Shown: one piece after another, positions 55,272 to 64,000 of the stretch
Layout of the letters: every line of letters starts with the position of its first letter
How positions within the stretch are numbered: the stretch's first letter is position 1
From: Thalassobius sp. Cn5-15
Lineage (GTDB): Bacteria > Pseudomonadota > Alphaproteobacteria > Rhodobacterales > Rhodobacteraceae
Assembly (NCBI RefSeq): GCF_022347685.1
Contig: NZ_JAKRGF010000008.1
Span: 1-64,000 of the forward strand
DNA: 64,000 nt
Direction: 5' to 3'
Notes under the pieces: generated by a model
The model's input: the letters and a program-made list of their open reading frames with translations, nothing else
Told to the model about the DNA's origin: nothing
The model's database searches: none
Position numbers and translations under genes: made by a program

Positions 55272-55616
55272 ATGATCGCTGTCATCTTCGAAGTTGAAAT
55301 TGCCCAAGGTCAACGCGACGCCTACCTCGATATCGCAGGAAATTTAAAACCCCTGCTGGAGGAAATAGATGGCTTCCTTTCCATCGAGAGGTTTCAGAGC
55401 CTGAACAATCCAGACAAGCTCCTCTCCCTCTCCTTCTGGCGCGATGAAAGGGCAGTAGCCAATTGGCGAGGTCTGTCAGAACACCGTGCGGCGCAAAGCG
55501 ATGGCCGCGCCAGAATCTTCTCTGGCTATCGCCTGCGCGTTGCTGGCGTCCTGCGCGATTACGGTATGGAAGAGCGGGACAGCGCGCCCGAGGATTCACG
55601 CGTATTGCATGGATAA
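55272..55616 (+). CDS. Antibiotic-biosynthesis-monooxygenase-like (ABM) protein
   Basis: A 114-residue ABM-fold protein: MIAVIFEVEIAQGQRDAYLDIA, GFLSIERFQSLNNPDKLLSLSFW and NWRGLSEHRAAQSDGRARIF, the dimeric alpha-beta barrel pattern. Members act as small monooxygenases or heme/quinol-handling enzymes. It follows the NIPSNAP-like gene on the same strand and probably shares its control by the divergent ArsR-type regulator. Confidence 0.82.
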   Translation: MIAVIFEVEIAQGQRDAYLDIAGNLKPLLEEIDGFLSIERFQSLNNPDKLLSLSFWRDERAVANWRGLSEHRAAQSDGRARIFSGYRLRVAGVLRDYGMEERDSAPEDSRVLHG

Positions 55617-55646
55617 ACAAAAAGGCGCAGCATGCCGCCGCGCCTT
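55616..55646 (-). terminator. Terminator after fadH
   Basis: AAGGCGC (55622-55628) pairs with GCGCCTT (55640-55646); on the minus strand TTTTTG follows. It lies 55 bases beyond the fadH stop codon, between converging genes. Confidence 0.7.
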
Positions 55647-55700
55647 CATTGAGCTTTGCGTGTCTCGAAGGCCTCGGGGTAAGGCCCCCAGCCTTGAACC

Positions 55701-57823
<2,123 letters not shown>

Positions 57824-57851
57824 TGCGTACACATAACCATACGCCCACGCA

Positions 57852-57872
57852 GGGTGGGCAAAATGCCCACCC
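57852..57872. repeat. Dispersed palindrome, copy 1
   Basis: GGGTGGGCA and TGCCCACCC form a perfect 9-base stem with an AAA loop, between arsH and fadH. The core GTGGGCA...TGCCCAC recurs at 63685-63701, in a similar setting after a gene. Confidence 0.7.
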
Positions 57873-57881
57873 ATTCTGACG

Positions 57882-58613
57882 TTAGTCTTTAGCCACCGCT
57901 TTTGGCATATTCACCCGCTTGGACAGTTCTTCGCGACTTTCGATCCGTTCAGAATAGCGATCCACCAGATAGGCAGATTGCGTGCGGGTCAGCAGAGTGA
58001 ACTTGGCCAGTTCCTCCATCACATCCACAACACGGTTATAGAAGGGGCCGGGTTTCATCCGGTCCTGATCGTCAAACTCATCCCAGGCCTTGGCCACGGA
58101 CGACTGGTTCGGGATGGTAATCAGGCGCATCCAGCGACCCAGAATGCGCAGCTGGTTCACGGTGTTGAAGCTCTGCGAGCCGCCTTCGACCTGCATGATC
58201 GCCAGCGTCTTGCCCTGTGTGGGGCGCACGCCACCGATCGGGGCCAGCGGGATCCAGTCAATCTGGGTTTTCATGATACCGGTCATCGAGCCGTGGCGTT
58301 CAGGCGAACACCAGACCATGCCTTCGGACCACATTACCAGATCGCGCAGCTCCTGCACCTTGGGGTGATCTGCATCCGTGTCATCCACCAGCGGCAGGCC
58401 AGAGGGATTGAAGACACGCGTTTCACAGCCCAGACGCTGCAGAATACGCGCTGCCTCTTCAACCATCAGTCGCGAAAAACTACGCTGGCGCAGTGAACCA
58501 TAGAGCAGCAGAATGCGGGGTTTATGCTCTGGACGGTCCGTGGGAAACAGCTGCGCCTCATCAATAACGTGGAAACTGTCGTCGGCAATGTTAGGTGTGG
58601 TGATGTCAGACAA
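57882..58613 (-). CDS. arsH: ArsH, NADPH-dependent FMN reductase of arsenic resistance
   Basis: ArsH is a flavodoxin-like enzyme that oxidises trivalent organoarsenicals and reduces quinones or metals. The 243-residue protein has the flavin-binding [40 protein letters not shown] and [19 protein letters not shown] segments that define ArsH. The start is TTG, with GAAGGAG six bases upstream, inside the end of arsC (8-base overlap). It is the last gene of the arsenic operon. Confidence 0.96.
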   Translation of the reverse strand: MSDITTPNIADDSFHVIDEAQLFPTDRPEHKPRILLLYGSLRQRSFSRLMVEEAARILQRLGCETRVFNPSGLPLVDDTDADHPKVQELRDLVMWSEGMVWCSPERHGSMTGIMKTQIDWIPLAPIGGVRPTQGKTLAIMQVEGGSQSFNTVNQLRILGRWMRLITIPNQSSVAKAWDEFDDQDRMKPGPFYNRVVDVMEELAKFTLLTRTQSAYLVDRYSERIESREELSKRVNMPKAVAKD

Positions 58614-59028
58614 CGCGGTCTCCTTCTTCGTTCAAAATCATTTCCCCGTCCTCTTTATAGAGCGGCCCATTAGGCGGCACCTCAAGCAGGTCCAACACAG
58701 CCTCGGACGGGCGGCACAGGCGCACGCCTTTGGCAGTGCAGACGATAGGGCGGTTCACCAAAATCGGCTGCCGGATCATGTGATCTAACAGCACCTCGTC
58801 GGAAACCTCAGGGTCCAACAGGCCCAATTCGGCAGCGGGCGATTTGGTGGTGCGCAGCGCAGTGCGCGGGGTCAGTCCCGCCGCTGCAAACAGCCCCTGC
58901 AACTGCGCCCGGGTCCAACCGGTGTGCAAATACTCAACCACTGTCGGCTCCACCCCACTCGCTCGGATGATCGCCAGCACGTTGCGCGAGGTGCCGCAGG
59001 CGGGATTGTGATGGATGACGACGCTCAT
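58606..59028 (-). CDS. arsC: Arsenate reductase, glutaredoxin-dependent type
   Basis: This 140-residue ArsC reduces arsenate to arsenite with glutathione and glutaredoxin. The active-site cysteine is residue 11 in [12 protein letters not shown], and the conserved arginine/threonine region is [18 protein letters not shown]. An N-terminal thioredoxin-like fold and a length normal for the family are seen. It overlaps the aquaporin gene by four bases and arsH by eight. It is the second arsenate reductase of this operon. Confidence 0.95.
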   Translation of the reverse strand: MSVVIHHNPACGTSRNVLAIIRASGVEPTVVEYLHTGWTRAQLQGLFAAAGLTPRTALRTTKSPAAELGLLDPEVSDEVLLDHMIRQPILVNRPIVCTAKGVRLCRPSEAVLDLLEVPPNGPLYKEDGEMILNEEGDRVV

Positions 59029-59714
59029 GCTTTCTGCGCCTTCGCATCAGCGTCCGGCGCATCAGAAAACAGCAGACCTGCGACACCCATTGCGACCAGC
59101 GCACCGATGATCTGTACCACGATGAAGGCAGGCACATCAGCAGGGTTAATGCCCGCGAAGGTATCCGTGAACGCGCGCCCGATCGTGACGGCGGGGTTGG
59201 CAAAGGAGGTGGAAGCGGTGAACCAATAGGCTGCGGTAATATAAAGGCCAACCATGACCGCCACGCTTTCAATACGAAAGCGTATGGTCCCAAGAATGGT
59301 CAGCAGCAGACCGAAAGTCGCTACCGCTTCGGCAAACCACTGTGCGCCACCAGTCCGTACGGTGGTGGATGTTTGCAGGATCGCCAGATCAAACATGCCA
59401 TGCGCCACCAGCGACCCTAAAATCGCACCAAAGCTCTGCGCCATCACATAGGGCGCCAGACAGCCCCATGTCAGATCACCACGAATGGCCATCACCAGCG
59501 ACACCGCCGGATTAAAATGCGCGCCAGAGATGGGACCAAAAATAGTGATCAGCACCACCAGAATAGCCCCTGTTGGGATCGTATTGCCCAACAGCGCCAG
59601 CGCCACGTCCTGTGTCAGTTTGTCCGCCATAATGCCGGACCCGACAACAGTACAGACCAATAATGCGGTGCCCAGAGCCTCGGCCGTCAGGCGATTGGTC
59701 AGGGAATAACTCAT
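59025..59714 (-). CDS. Aquaporin/MIP-family channel, probable arsenite channel
   Basis: A 229-residue major intrinsic protein with six helices and both half-helix NPA motifs intact (HFNPAVSLVMA and FANPAVTIGRAF). It lies between two arsenate reductase genes and overlaps both by four bases. In Sinorhizobium meliloti an aquaglyceroporin (AqpS) encoded in an ars operon lets arsenite leave the cell, and this gene probably does the same job. No acr3 or arsB pump gene is present in this operon. Confidence 0.9.
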   Translation of the reverse strand: MSYSLTNRLTAEALGTALLVCTVVGSGIMADKLTQDVALALLGNTIPTGAILVVLITIFGPISGAHFNPAVSLVMAIRGDLTWGCLAPYVMAQSFGAILGSLVAHGMFDLAILQTSTTVRTGGAQWFAEAVATFGLLLTILGTIRFRIESVAVMVGLYITAAYWFTASTSFANPAVTIGRAFTDTFAGINPADVPAFIVVQIIGALVAMGVAGLLFSDAPDADAKAQKA

Positions 59715-60217
59715 GCCGCCCCCTCCAGCTCTTGGCCGATCTTTTGCAACGCGGTTTTCTGAGCGGCTGTGTCCATATCATCGAGCGGTAAGGCCAGAAG
59801 TGCCTCCACCCGCGCTTTCATCCGCTGATGGGCAAGACGGAAAGCAGCGCGGTTTTCCTCATCCGTTTCGCCGGCACCGGCAGGATCAGGGATGCCCCAA
59901 TGGGCGCTGACCGGTGCACCGGCCCAATAGGGGCAAGTTTCGCCCGCTGCCGAGGAGCAAACGGTGATCACATAATCCATCGCCACCGCGCCCTCACCGG
60001 AAAACTCATCCCAGCTTTTGGAACGCACATAAGAGGTATCGTAGCCAAGGCCATCCAGCAGTTCGACCGCGAAAGGGTTAGGTTTACCAGTTGGCTGTGA
60101 TCCCGCGGAAAAGGCGCGGAACCGACCCTGTCCCAGCTCATTGATCAGCACCTCGCCCAGCACAGAGCGGGCAGAGTTGCCAGTGCACAGCACCAATACG
60201 TTTTTTACTTGTCCCAT
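59711..60217 (-). CDS. Low-molecular-weight phosphatase-type arsenate reductase
   Basis: This 168-residue protein has the LMW protein tyrosine phosphatase fold used by thioredoxin-linked arsenate reductases. The P-loop is VLCTGNSARS (C-x5-R), FSAGSQPTGKPNPFAVELL follows, and the catalytic aspartate region is HWGIPDPAGA. Further cysteines (TVCSSAAGETCPYW) fit the ArsC-like resolving pair. It begins 27 bases after arsR and overlaps the aquaporin gene by four. It differs completely in fold from the Grx-type ArsC two genes later. Confidence 0.92.
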   Translation of the reverse strand: MGQVKNVLVLCTGNSARSVLGEVLINELGQGRFRAFSAGSQPTGKPNPFAVELLDGLGYDTSYVRSKSWDEFSGEGAVAMDYVITVCSSAAGETCPYWAGAPVSAHWGIPDPAGAGETDEENRAAFRLAHQRMKARVEALLALPLDDMDTAAQKTALQKIGQELEGAA

Positions 60218-60244
60218 GATCGGGTGTCCCCTTGTCGGCCCACG

Positions 60245-60574
60245 CTAACAGCAGGCAATGTCATCCAGAATCGGGCGGCAGAGATCGGGATTGCCACCGC
60301 AGCAATCTTCCATCAGGAAAGCCAGCAATCCGCGCAGCCCCCCCATATCCACGAAATAGCGGATCGACCGGCCCTGCCGCTGGTTGCGCACCAATCCGGC
60401 CTGATGCAGCACCGACAGGCTGGCAGACATGGTGTTTTGCTTCACCTCCAGCGCATCGGCAATTTCACCGGCAGCCAATCCCTGATCCCCCGCTTTGATA
60501 AGCAAGCGAAAGGCATCCAGACGGTTGCCCTGTGACAGGGCGGCAAAAGCGGAAAGGGCAGTCAATTTATCCAT
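60245..60574 (-). CDS. arsR: ArsR-family arsenite-responsive repressor
   Basis: A 109-residue winged-helix repressor: LSAFAALSQGNRLDAFRLLI, LAAGEIADALEVKQNTMSAS, GLVRNQRQGRSIRYFVDM. The C terminus holds a cysteine cluster (EDCCGGNPDLCRP and final ACC) that is the likely As(III) site. The classical ELCVCDL site in the DNA-binding helix is missing. The start ATG overlaps a near-perfect 24-base palindrome and sits where transcription is predicted to begin, with no Shine-Dalgarno sequence, suggesting autorepression and a leaderless message. First gene of the arsenic operon. Confidence 0.95.
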   Translation of the reverse strand: MDKLTALSAFAALSQGNRLDAFRLLIKAGDQGLAAGEIADALEVKQNTMSASLSVLHQAGLVRNQRQGRSIRYFVDMGGLRGLLAFLMEDCCGGNPDLCRPILDDIACC

Positions 60575-60610
60575 AATTCATGATTTATGGATATATTTTG
60601 AAAAAAGCAA
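60569..60610 (-). promoter_or_regulatory. ars promoter and ArsR operator overlapping the start codon
   Basis: ATCCATAA and TTATGGAT bracket a 24-base palindrome (60569-60592) matching its complement at 22 of 24 positions; it includes the arsR ATG (60574-60572). A minus-strand -35 TTGCTT (60610-60605) and -10 TAAATC (60587-60582), 17 bases apart, put the start of transcription at or next to that ATG. The -10 lies inside the palindrome, as expected for repression. Confidence 0.6.
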
Positions 60611-60654
60611 GTGACGCTTTGATGACAGCCAGCGCGTTATTCAGCCCTGACCAC

Positions 60655-60682
60655 AAAAAATCCGCGCCGAAAATGCGCGGAT
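60655..60682 (-). terminator. Terminator after the DUF2478 gene
   Basis: ATCCGCGC (60660-60667) pairs with GCGCGGAT (60675-60682) around a seven-base loop; the minus strand continues TTTTTT. It ends the tex/DUF2478 transcript before the arsenic promoter. Confidence 0.82.
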
Positions 60683-60710
60683 CTAAAGGCCGTAGCGATG
60701 CAAATGAGGC

Positions 60711-61208
60711 TTAGCGGCCCAACCAGTTCCGCAGGTCCGCCACTGTGGTGCCCGCATCCACAACTGCACCGCCAGTGAACTCTTCCAGTGCGGCGATATT
60801 GGCACCGTTAACACCGACCAACACCGGCACGTCCTTTTCCAGCGCCAACGCGATGGTAGAACGGAAGCCGCGCCCGTCGGCCTCATGCTTGCCGAACTTG
60901 TTGATGATCACCAGCGCCGGCGCTGCTTCGGTCAGCTGGGTCTCCGTGATCCCAACCGCCTGTTCCAGCGCCACCGTATCCAGACGACAGCCGCGCGAAT
61001 CCTTGCCAAGGTTCTGCGAAATGCGCACCACTGGACCTGTGGGCAGGATCTGCAGGTCCATATCGCATTTCTCCTGCGGGGCGCATTCAATGTCATGCTG
61101 CACCGCACCGGCCAATGGCACACCGTCAGCGGACAGCGCCTCTGCGAAGGCTGCCAGCAGGCGGTTCAGCTCACCACGTTCTGCGATCCGTACATAGCCG
61201 ATTTTCAT
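60711..61208 (-). CDS. DUF2478 family protein
   Basis: A 165-residue cytoplasmic protein of the DUF2478 family, a nucleotide-binding-like fold often found near molybdate genes. Visible pieces are IGYVRIAERGELNRLLAAFA, CDMDLQILPTGPVVRISQNLG, ALVIINKFGKHEADGRGF and VPVLVGVNGANIAALEEFTG. ATG 61208 has GGAG seven bases upstream. It begins 12 bases after tex and should be co-transcribed. No molybdenum transport gene is nearby. Its function is unknown. Confidence 0.85.
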   Translation of the reverse strand: MKIGYVRIAERGELNRLLAAFAEALSADGVPLAGAVQHDIECAPQEKCDMDLQILPTGPVVRISQNLGKDSRGCRLDTVALEQAVGITETQLTEAAPALVIINKFGKHEADGRGFRSTIALALEKDVPVLVGVNGANIAALEEFTGGAVVDAGTTVADLRNWLGR

Positions 61209-61220
61209 CACACCTCTCCT

Positions 61221-63566
61221 TTAGTGTTTCTTCATCGCATCCAACAGTGCAGCACCAAGCGCGCCGGTGTCATTCCCCTTAGATTGGGACTTGGCGCTGA
61301 ATTTACCACCCTTTGGGGCTCTTTGTGCACCACCTTTGGGACCGCCGCCCAGGCCATTGCGCGGACTGCCCTTGGCATCACGATCACGCCCGCCAGCGAC
61401 ACCACTGCCATCCTTGCGCATTGACAGCCCGATGCGATTGCGCGGCACGTCCACCTCTGTGACGCGGACCTTGACCACATCGCCCGCCTTAACCACCTCA
61501 TGAGGATCTTTGACAAAACGATCAGCCAGTTGACTGACGTGAACCAATCCGTCCTGATGCACCCCGATGTCCACAAAGGCGCCGAAGGCCGCCACGTTGG
61601 TCACCGTGCCCTCCAACAGCATCCCGGACTTCAGGTCCTTGATGTCATCAATACCCTCGGCAAAGCTTGCGGTTTTGAAGTCCGGGCGCGGGTCGCGTCC
61701 GGGCTTTTCCAGTTCCGCCAGAATGTCGCGTACTGTAGGCAGACCGAAGGTGTCGTCCACAAACTCTTCGGCGCGTAGGCGACGTAACTGGGCCTCATCC
61801 CCCATCAAATCACGCAGGTCACGACCGCATGCGGCGACGATCTTGCGCGCAACGCCATAGGCCTCTGGGTGAACGGAGGAGGCATCAAGCGGTTCCGCCC
61901 CGTCAGCAATGCGCAAAAAGCCTGCGCATTGCTCAAAGGCACGCGGGCCAAGGCGGGCCACGTTCAGCAGATCCTTCCGCGTTTTGAAGGCACCATTGAT
62001 GTTGCGATGGCTGACAATCGCCTCTGCCAAGCTGTCGCCCAGACCGGACACCCGCGCCAGAAGCGGCGCAGAGGCCATGTTAAGATCAACGCCCACCGCA
62101 TTCACCGCGTCCTCAACCACCGCATCAAGCGAGCGCGCCAGTTGGAATTGGTCCACATCATGTTGATACTGTCCAACGCCGATGGATTTCGGTTCGATCT
62201 TCACCAACTCGGCCAGCGGATCCTGAAGGCGACGAGCGATAGAGACCGCCCCGCGCAAGGAAACGTCCAGATCAGGAAATTCCCGCGCCGCCAGTTCTGA
62301 GGCGGAGTAGACGGAAGCACCCGCCTCTGAAACCACAACCTTGGTCGGCGTCATCCCCGGAAGTTCCCGCAAGAGATCAGCCACCATTTTTTCGCTTTCA
62401 CGGCTGGCCGTGCCATTGCCAATGGCAATCAGTTCGACGCCGTATTCCTTGATCAGCCGCGCCAAAGTCACCTGCGCTCCGCGCAGATCATTTTTCGGCT
62501 GGAACGGATAGATCGTATCGGTCGCCAGCACTTTACCTGTCGCATCAACCACCGCAACTTTACAGCCAGTGCGGATGCCGGGATCGAGGCCAAGTGTCGC
62601 CTTCGCACCTGCAGGGGCAGCCAGCAGCAGATCCTTGAGGTTGCGGGCGAACACCTGAATAGCCTCATCCTGCGCCCGTTTACGCAGATCACCCATCAGA
62701 TCCAGCATCATCGACAGTGACAGTTTTACCCGCCACGTCCATGCCGCCGCCTTGCGCAGCCATTGATCACCCGCGCCATTCCCGCCGACGTTCAGGGACG
62801 CCGCAACCATATCAGGGGCGCGATCCACGTCCTCTTCGGCAGGCGCAATATCAACGCTCAGCACACCCTCATTGCTGGCCCGCATCATCGCCAACGCGCG
62901 ATGGCTAGGAGCATCTTTCCACGCCTCCTGATGGTCGAAATAGTCCGAAAACTTGGCGCCTTTAGCTTCCTGCCCTTCGATCACCTTGGCCTTTATCAGC
63001 GCATTTCTCTGCATGAAATCACGCAAAGATCCGATCAACGCCGCATCCTCTGTCAGACGCTCAGCCACGATGTCGCGTGCGCCGTTGAGAGCGGTTTTCA
63101 CATCCGCCACGGCCTCAGTCACATACCCTGCTGCCAGCGCCTCTGGATCCGCGAAACGGTCCGATAGGATCGCATCCAGCAGCGGTTCTAACCCATTTTC
63201 ACGGGCGATCATCGCCTTGGTGCGGCGTTTGGGTTTATAGGGCAGATAGAGGTCCTCCAGCTGCGCCTTGGTATCCGCACCGGCAATGGATTTCGCCAAT
63301 TCTTCGGTCAGCTTATCCTGCGAATTGATAGAGTCGAGGATGGTTGCGCGGCGCTGCTCCAACTCTCGCAGGTAGGCCAGACGATCCGAGAGCGTCCGCA
63401 GTTGACTATCGTCCAGACCGCCAGTCGCCTCTTTCCGGTAGCGCGCGACAAAGGGCACGGTTGCGCCCCCATCCAGCAGCGTCACAGCCGCGCCTACCTG
63501 ACTGGCAGCAGCGCCGATTTCCTTGGCAATTGTCTGGTTGATGCGCAGATCGGTTTGGGGCGCCAT
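61221..63566 (-). CDS. tex: Tex-family RNA-binding transcription accessory protein
   Basis: The 781-residue Tex protein binds RNA and affects transcription. The start at 63566 ([20 protein letters not shown]) has GAGAGGA upstream. Order: N-terminal helical domain with [20 protein letters not shown], the YqgF-like nuclease-fold domain ([20 protein letters not shown]), helix-hairpin-helix motifs ([20 protein letters not shown]), and a C-terminal S1 domain ([20 protein letters not shown]). A glycine/lysine-rich tail follows. It leads the DUF2478 gene. Confidence 0.95.
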   Translation of the reverse strand: MAPQTDLRINQTIAKEIGAAASQVGAAVTLLDGGATVPFVARYRKEATGGLDDSQLRTLSDRLAYLRELEQRRATILDSINSQDKLTEELAKSIAGADTKAQLEDLYLPYKPKRRTKAMIARENGLEPLLDAILSDRFADPEALAAGYVTEAVADVKTALNGARDIVAERLTEDAALIGSLRDFMQRNALIKAKVIEGQEAKGAKFSDYFDHQEAWKDAPSHRALAMMRASNEGVLSVDIAPAEEDVDRAPDMVAASLNVGGNGAGDQWLRKAAAWTWRVKLSLSMMLDLMGDLRKRAQDEAIQVFARNLKDLLLAAPAGAKATLGLDPGIRTGCKVAVVDATGKVLATDTIYPFQPKNDLRGAQVTLARLIKEYGVELIAIGNGTASRESEKMVADLLRELPGMTPTKVVVSEAGASVYSASELAAREFPDLDVSLRGAVSIARRLQDPLAELVKIEPKSIGVGQYQHDVDQFQLARSLDAVVEDAVNAVGVDLNMASAPLLARVSGLGDSLAEAIVSHRNINGAFKTRKDLLNVARLGPRAFEQCAGFLRIADGAEPLDASSVHPEAYGVARKIVAACGRDLRDLMGDEAQLRRLRAEEFVDDTFGLPTVRDILAELEKPGRDPRPDFKTASFAEGIDDIKDLKSGMLLEGTVTNVAAFGAFVDIGVHQDGLVHVSQLADRFVKDPHEVVKAGDVVKVRVTEVDVPRNRIGLSMRKDGSGVAGGRDRDAKGSPRNGLGGGPKGGAQRAPKGGKFSAKSQSKGNDTGALGAALLDAMKKH

Positions 63567-63684
63567 CGGGATCCTCTCATTCTCAGGGAGACTCACCATA
63601 GAAGCGGCTGCGCGAGAGGGAAAGGTGGAATTATGTGGCTAGCGCGGATGCTGGCTGACGGCAAAAACCGCACGCCAGCGTAGA

Positions 63685-63701
63685 GTGGGCAACCTGCCCA
63701 C
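63685..63701. repeat. Dispersed palindrome, copy 2
   Basis: GTGGGCA and TGCCCAC form a perfect seven-base stem with loop ACC between the aldehyde dehydrogenase and tex genes. Together with flanking GC-rich bases it matches the core of the palindrome at 57852-57872. Confidence 0.65.
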
Positions 63702-63720
63702 CCTGCCTGTGCTCTGCGGC

Positions 63721-64000
63721 TTACTCGCCGTAGGGGATCCAGATGGTTTTCACCTCTGTCGCGGCCTCAAGGAAGGGTTTACCCTGCCCGTCAGCACCCA
63801 GCCAGTCACGACTTTCGCCATTATTGACCCAGGTACGTTTAAGGTTCGATGCACTCTCACGCTCGACCATCTCCGACAGGTCGGAGGAGGAGAAGCACCA
63901 GACAGCATCCACATCCATATGTTTGGCCAACGTGTCCGCCAGATCCTCATGCGGGCCGGTTAGGATGTTAACCACGCCACCCGGCACATCAGATGTGTCG
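63721..64000 (-). CDS. Aldehyde dehydrogenase family protein, C-terminal part (cut by window edge)
   Basis: The frame stays open to base 64000, so at least 92 residues of a larger protein are seen. DVPGGVVNILTGPHEDLADT is the conserved NAD-binding-side segment of aldehyde dehydrogenases, which read PPGVVNIVTG or similar. The rest (LAKHMDVDAVWCFSSSDLSE, SRDWLGADGQGKPFLEAATE, IWIPYGE) fits the second, degenerate half of the long two-module proteins of this family found in Rhodobacteraceae. The catalytic part lies outside the window, so activity cannot be judged. It precedes tex by 154 bases. Confidence 0.8.
   Translation of the reverse strand, partial: DTSDVPGGVVNILTGPHEDLADTLAKHMDVDAVWCFSSSDLSEMVERESASNLKRTWVNNGESRDWLGADGQGKPFLEAATEVKTIWIPYGE

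Overview
The window looks like chromosomal DNA of an alphaproteobacterium of the Rhodobacteraceae, most likely the Roseobacter group. The signs are an L36 of the type lacking the zinc cysteines beside tRNA-Val, MsrPQ, a Liv-type ABC cluster with CoA ligases, a urease operon with family-typical insertions, a MutL carrying the endonuclease motif, and two dispersed GTGGGCA palindromes. This is inferred from protein family resemblance only. I saw no insertion sequence, phage or CRISPR array.

Layout. 1-367: an AT-rich non-coding stretch with a perfect DnaA-box sequence and the msrPQ terminator. 368-6131 (minus): msrQ, msrP, a dGTPase-like HD hydrolase, clpB. 6380-10055: a small hypothetical gene, pyrF, a Nudix hydrolase, a zinc-ribbon dinB and an N-formylglutamate amidohydrolase. 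10113-10532: a promoter, tRNA-Val, rpmJ and a terminator in one short unit. 10569-12212: a secreted pseudo-caspase with peptidoglycan-binding modules. 12395-21137 (minus): a complete Liv-type ABC importer framed by two acyl/aryl-CoA ligases, with a small membrane protein between the permease genes. 21337-27357 (plus): a hybrid kinase and OmpR-type regulator, a WGR protein, a histidine phosphatase and two saccharopine-dehydrogenase genes. 27440-32296 (minus): DUF3775, rmuC, mutL and a THUMP methyltransferase. 32736-35753: a large hybrid sensor kinase.

35851-45090 (minus) is a compact chemotaxis operon: transducer, STAS protein, CheY, CheA, two CheW, CheR, CheB, and a large soluble protein with two degenerate transducer-tip sequences and a CheZ-like acidic tail. 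No cheZ or cheD is present. 45529-51974 holds tRNA-Met and the urease genes ureDABCEFG, interrupted by a lysozyme-inhibitor-like gene and by a small opposite-strand gene. ureD has no normal start codon where homology says it should begin. 52121-55616 has a LysR regulator, an AEC transporter, an HTH regulator and two small dimeric alpha-beta barrel proteins. 55701-60574 (minus) carries fadH and an arsenic cluster (arsR, LMW-type reductase, aquaporin, Grx-type arsC, arsH) whose arsR promoter, operator and start codon overlap. 60711-63566 is a tex/DUF2478 pair, and an aldehyde dehydrogenase gene runs off the right edge.

The most useful leads are the last gene of the chemotaxis operon, the anomalous ureD start, the predicted leaderless autoregulated arsR, and the small membrane protein within the Liv operon.
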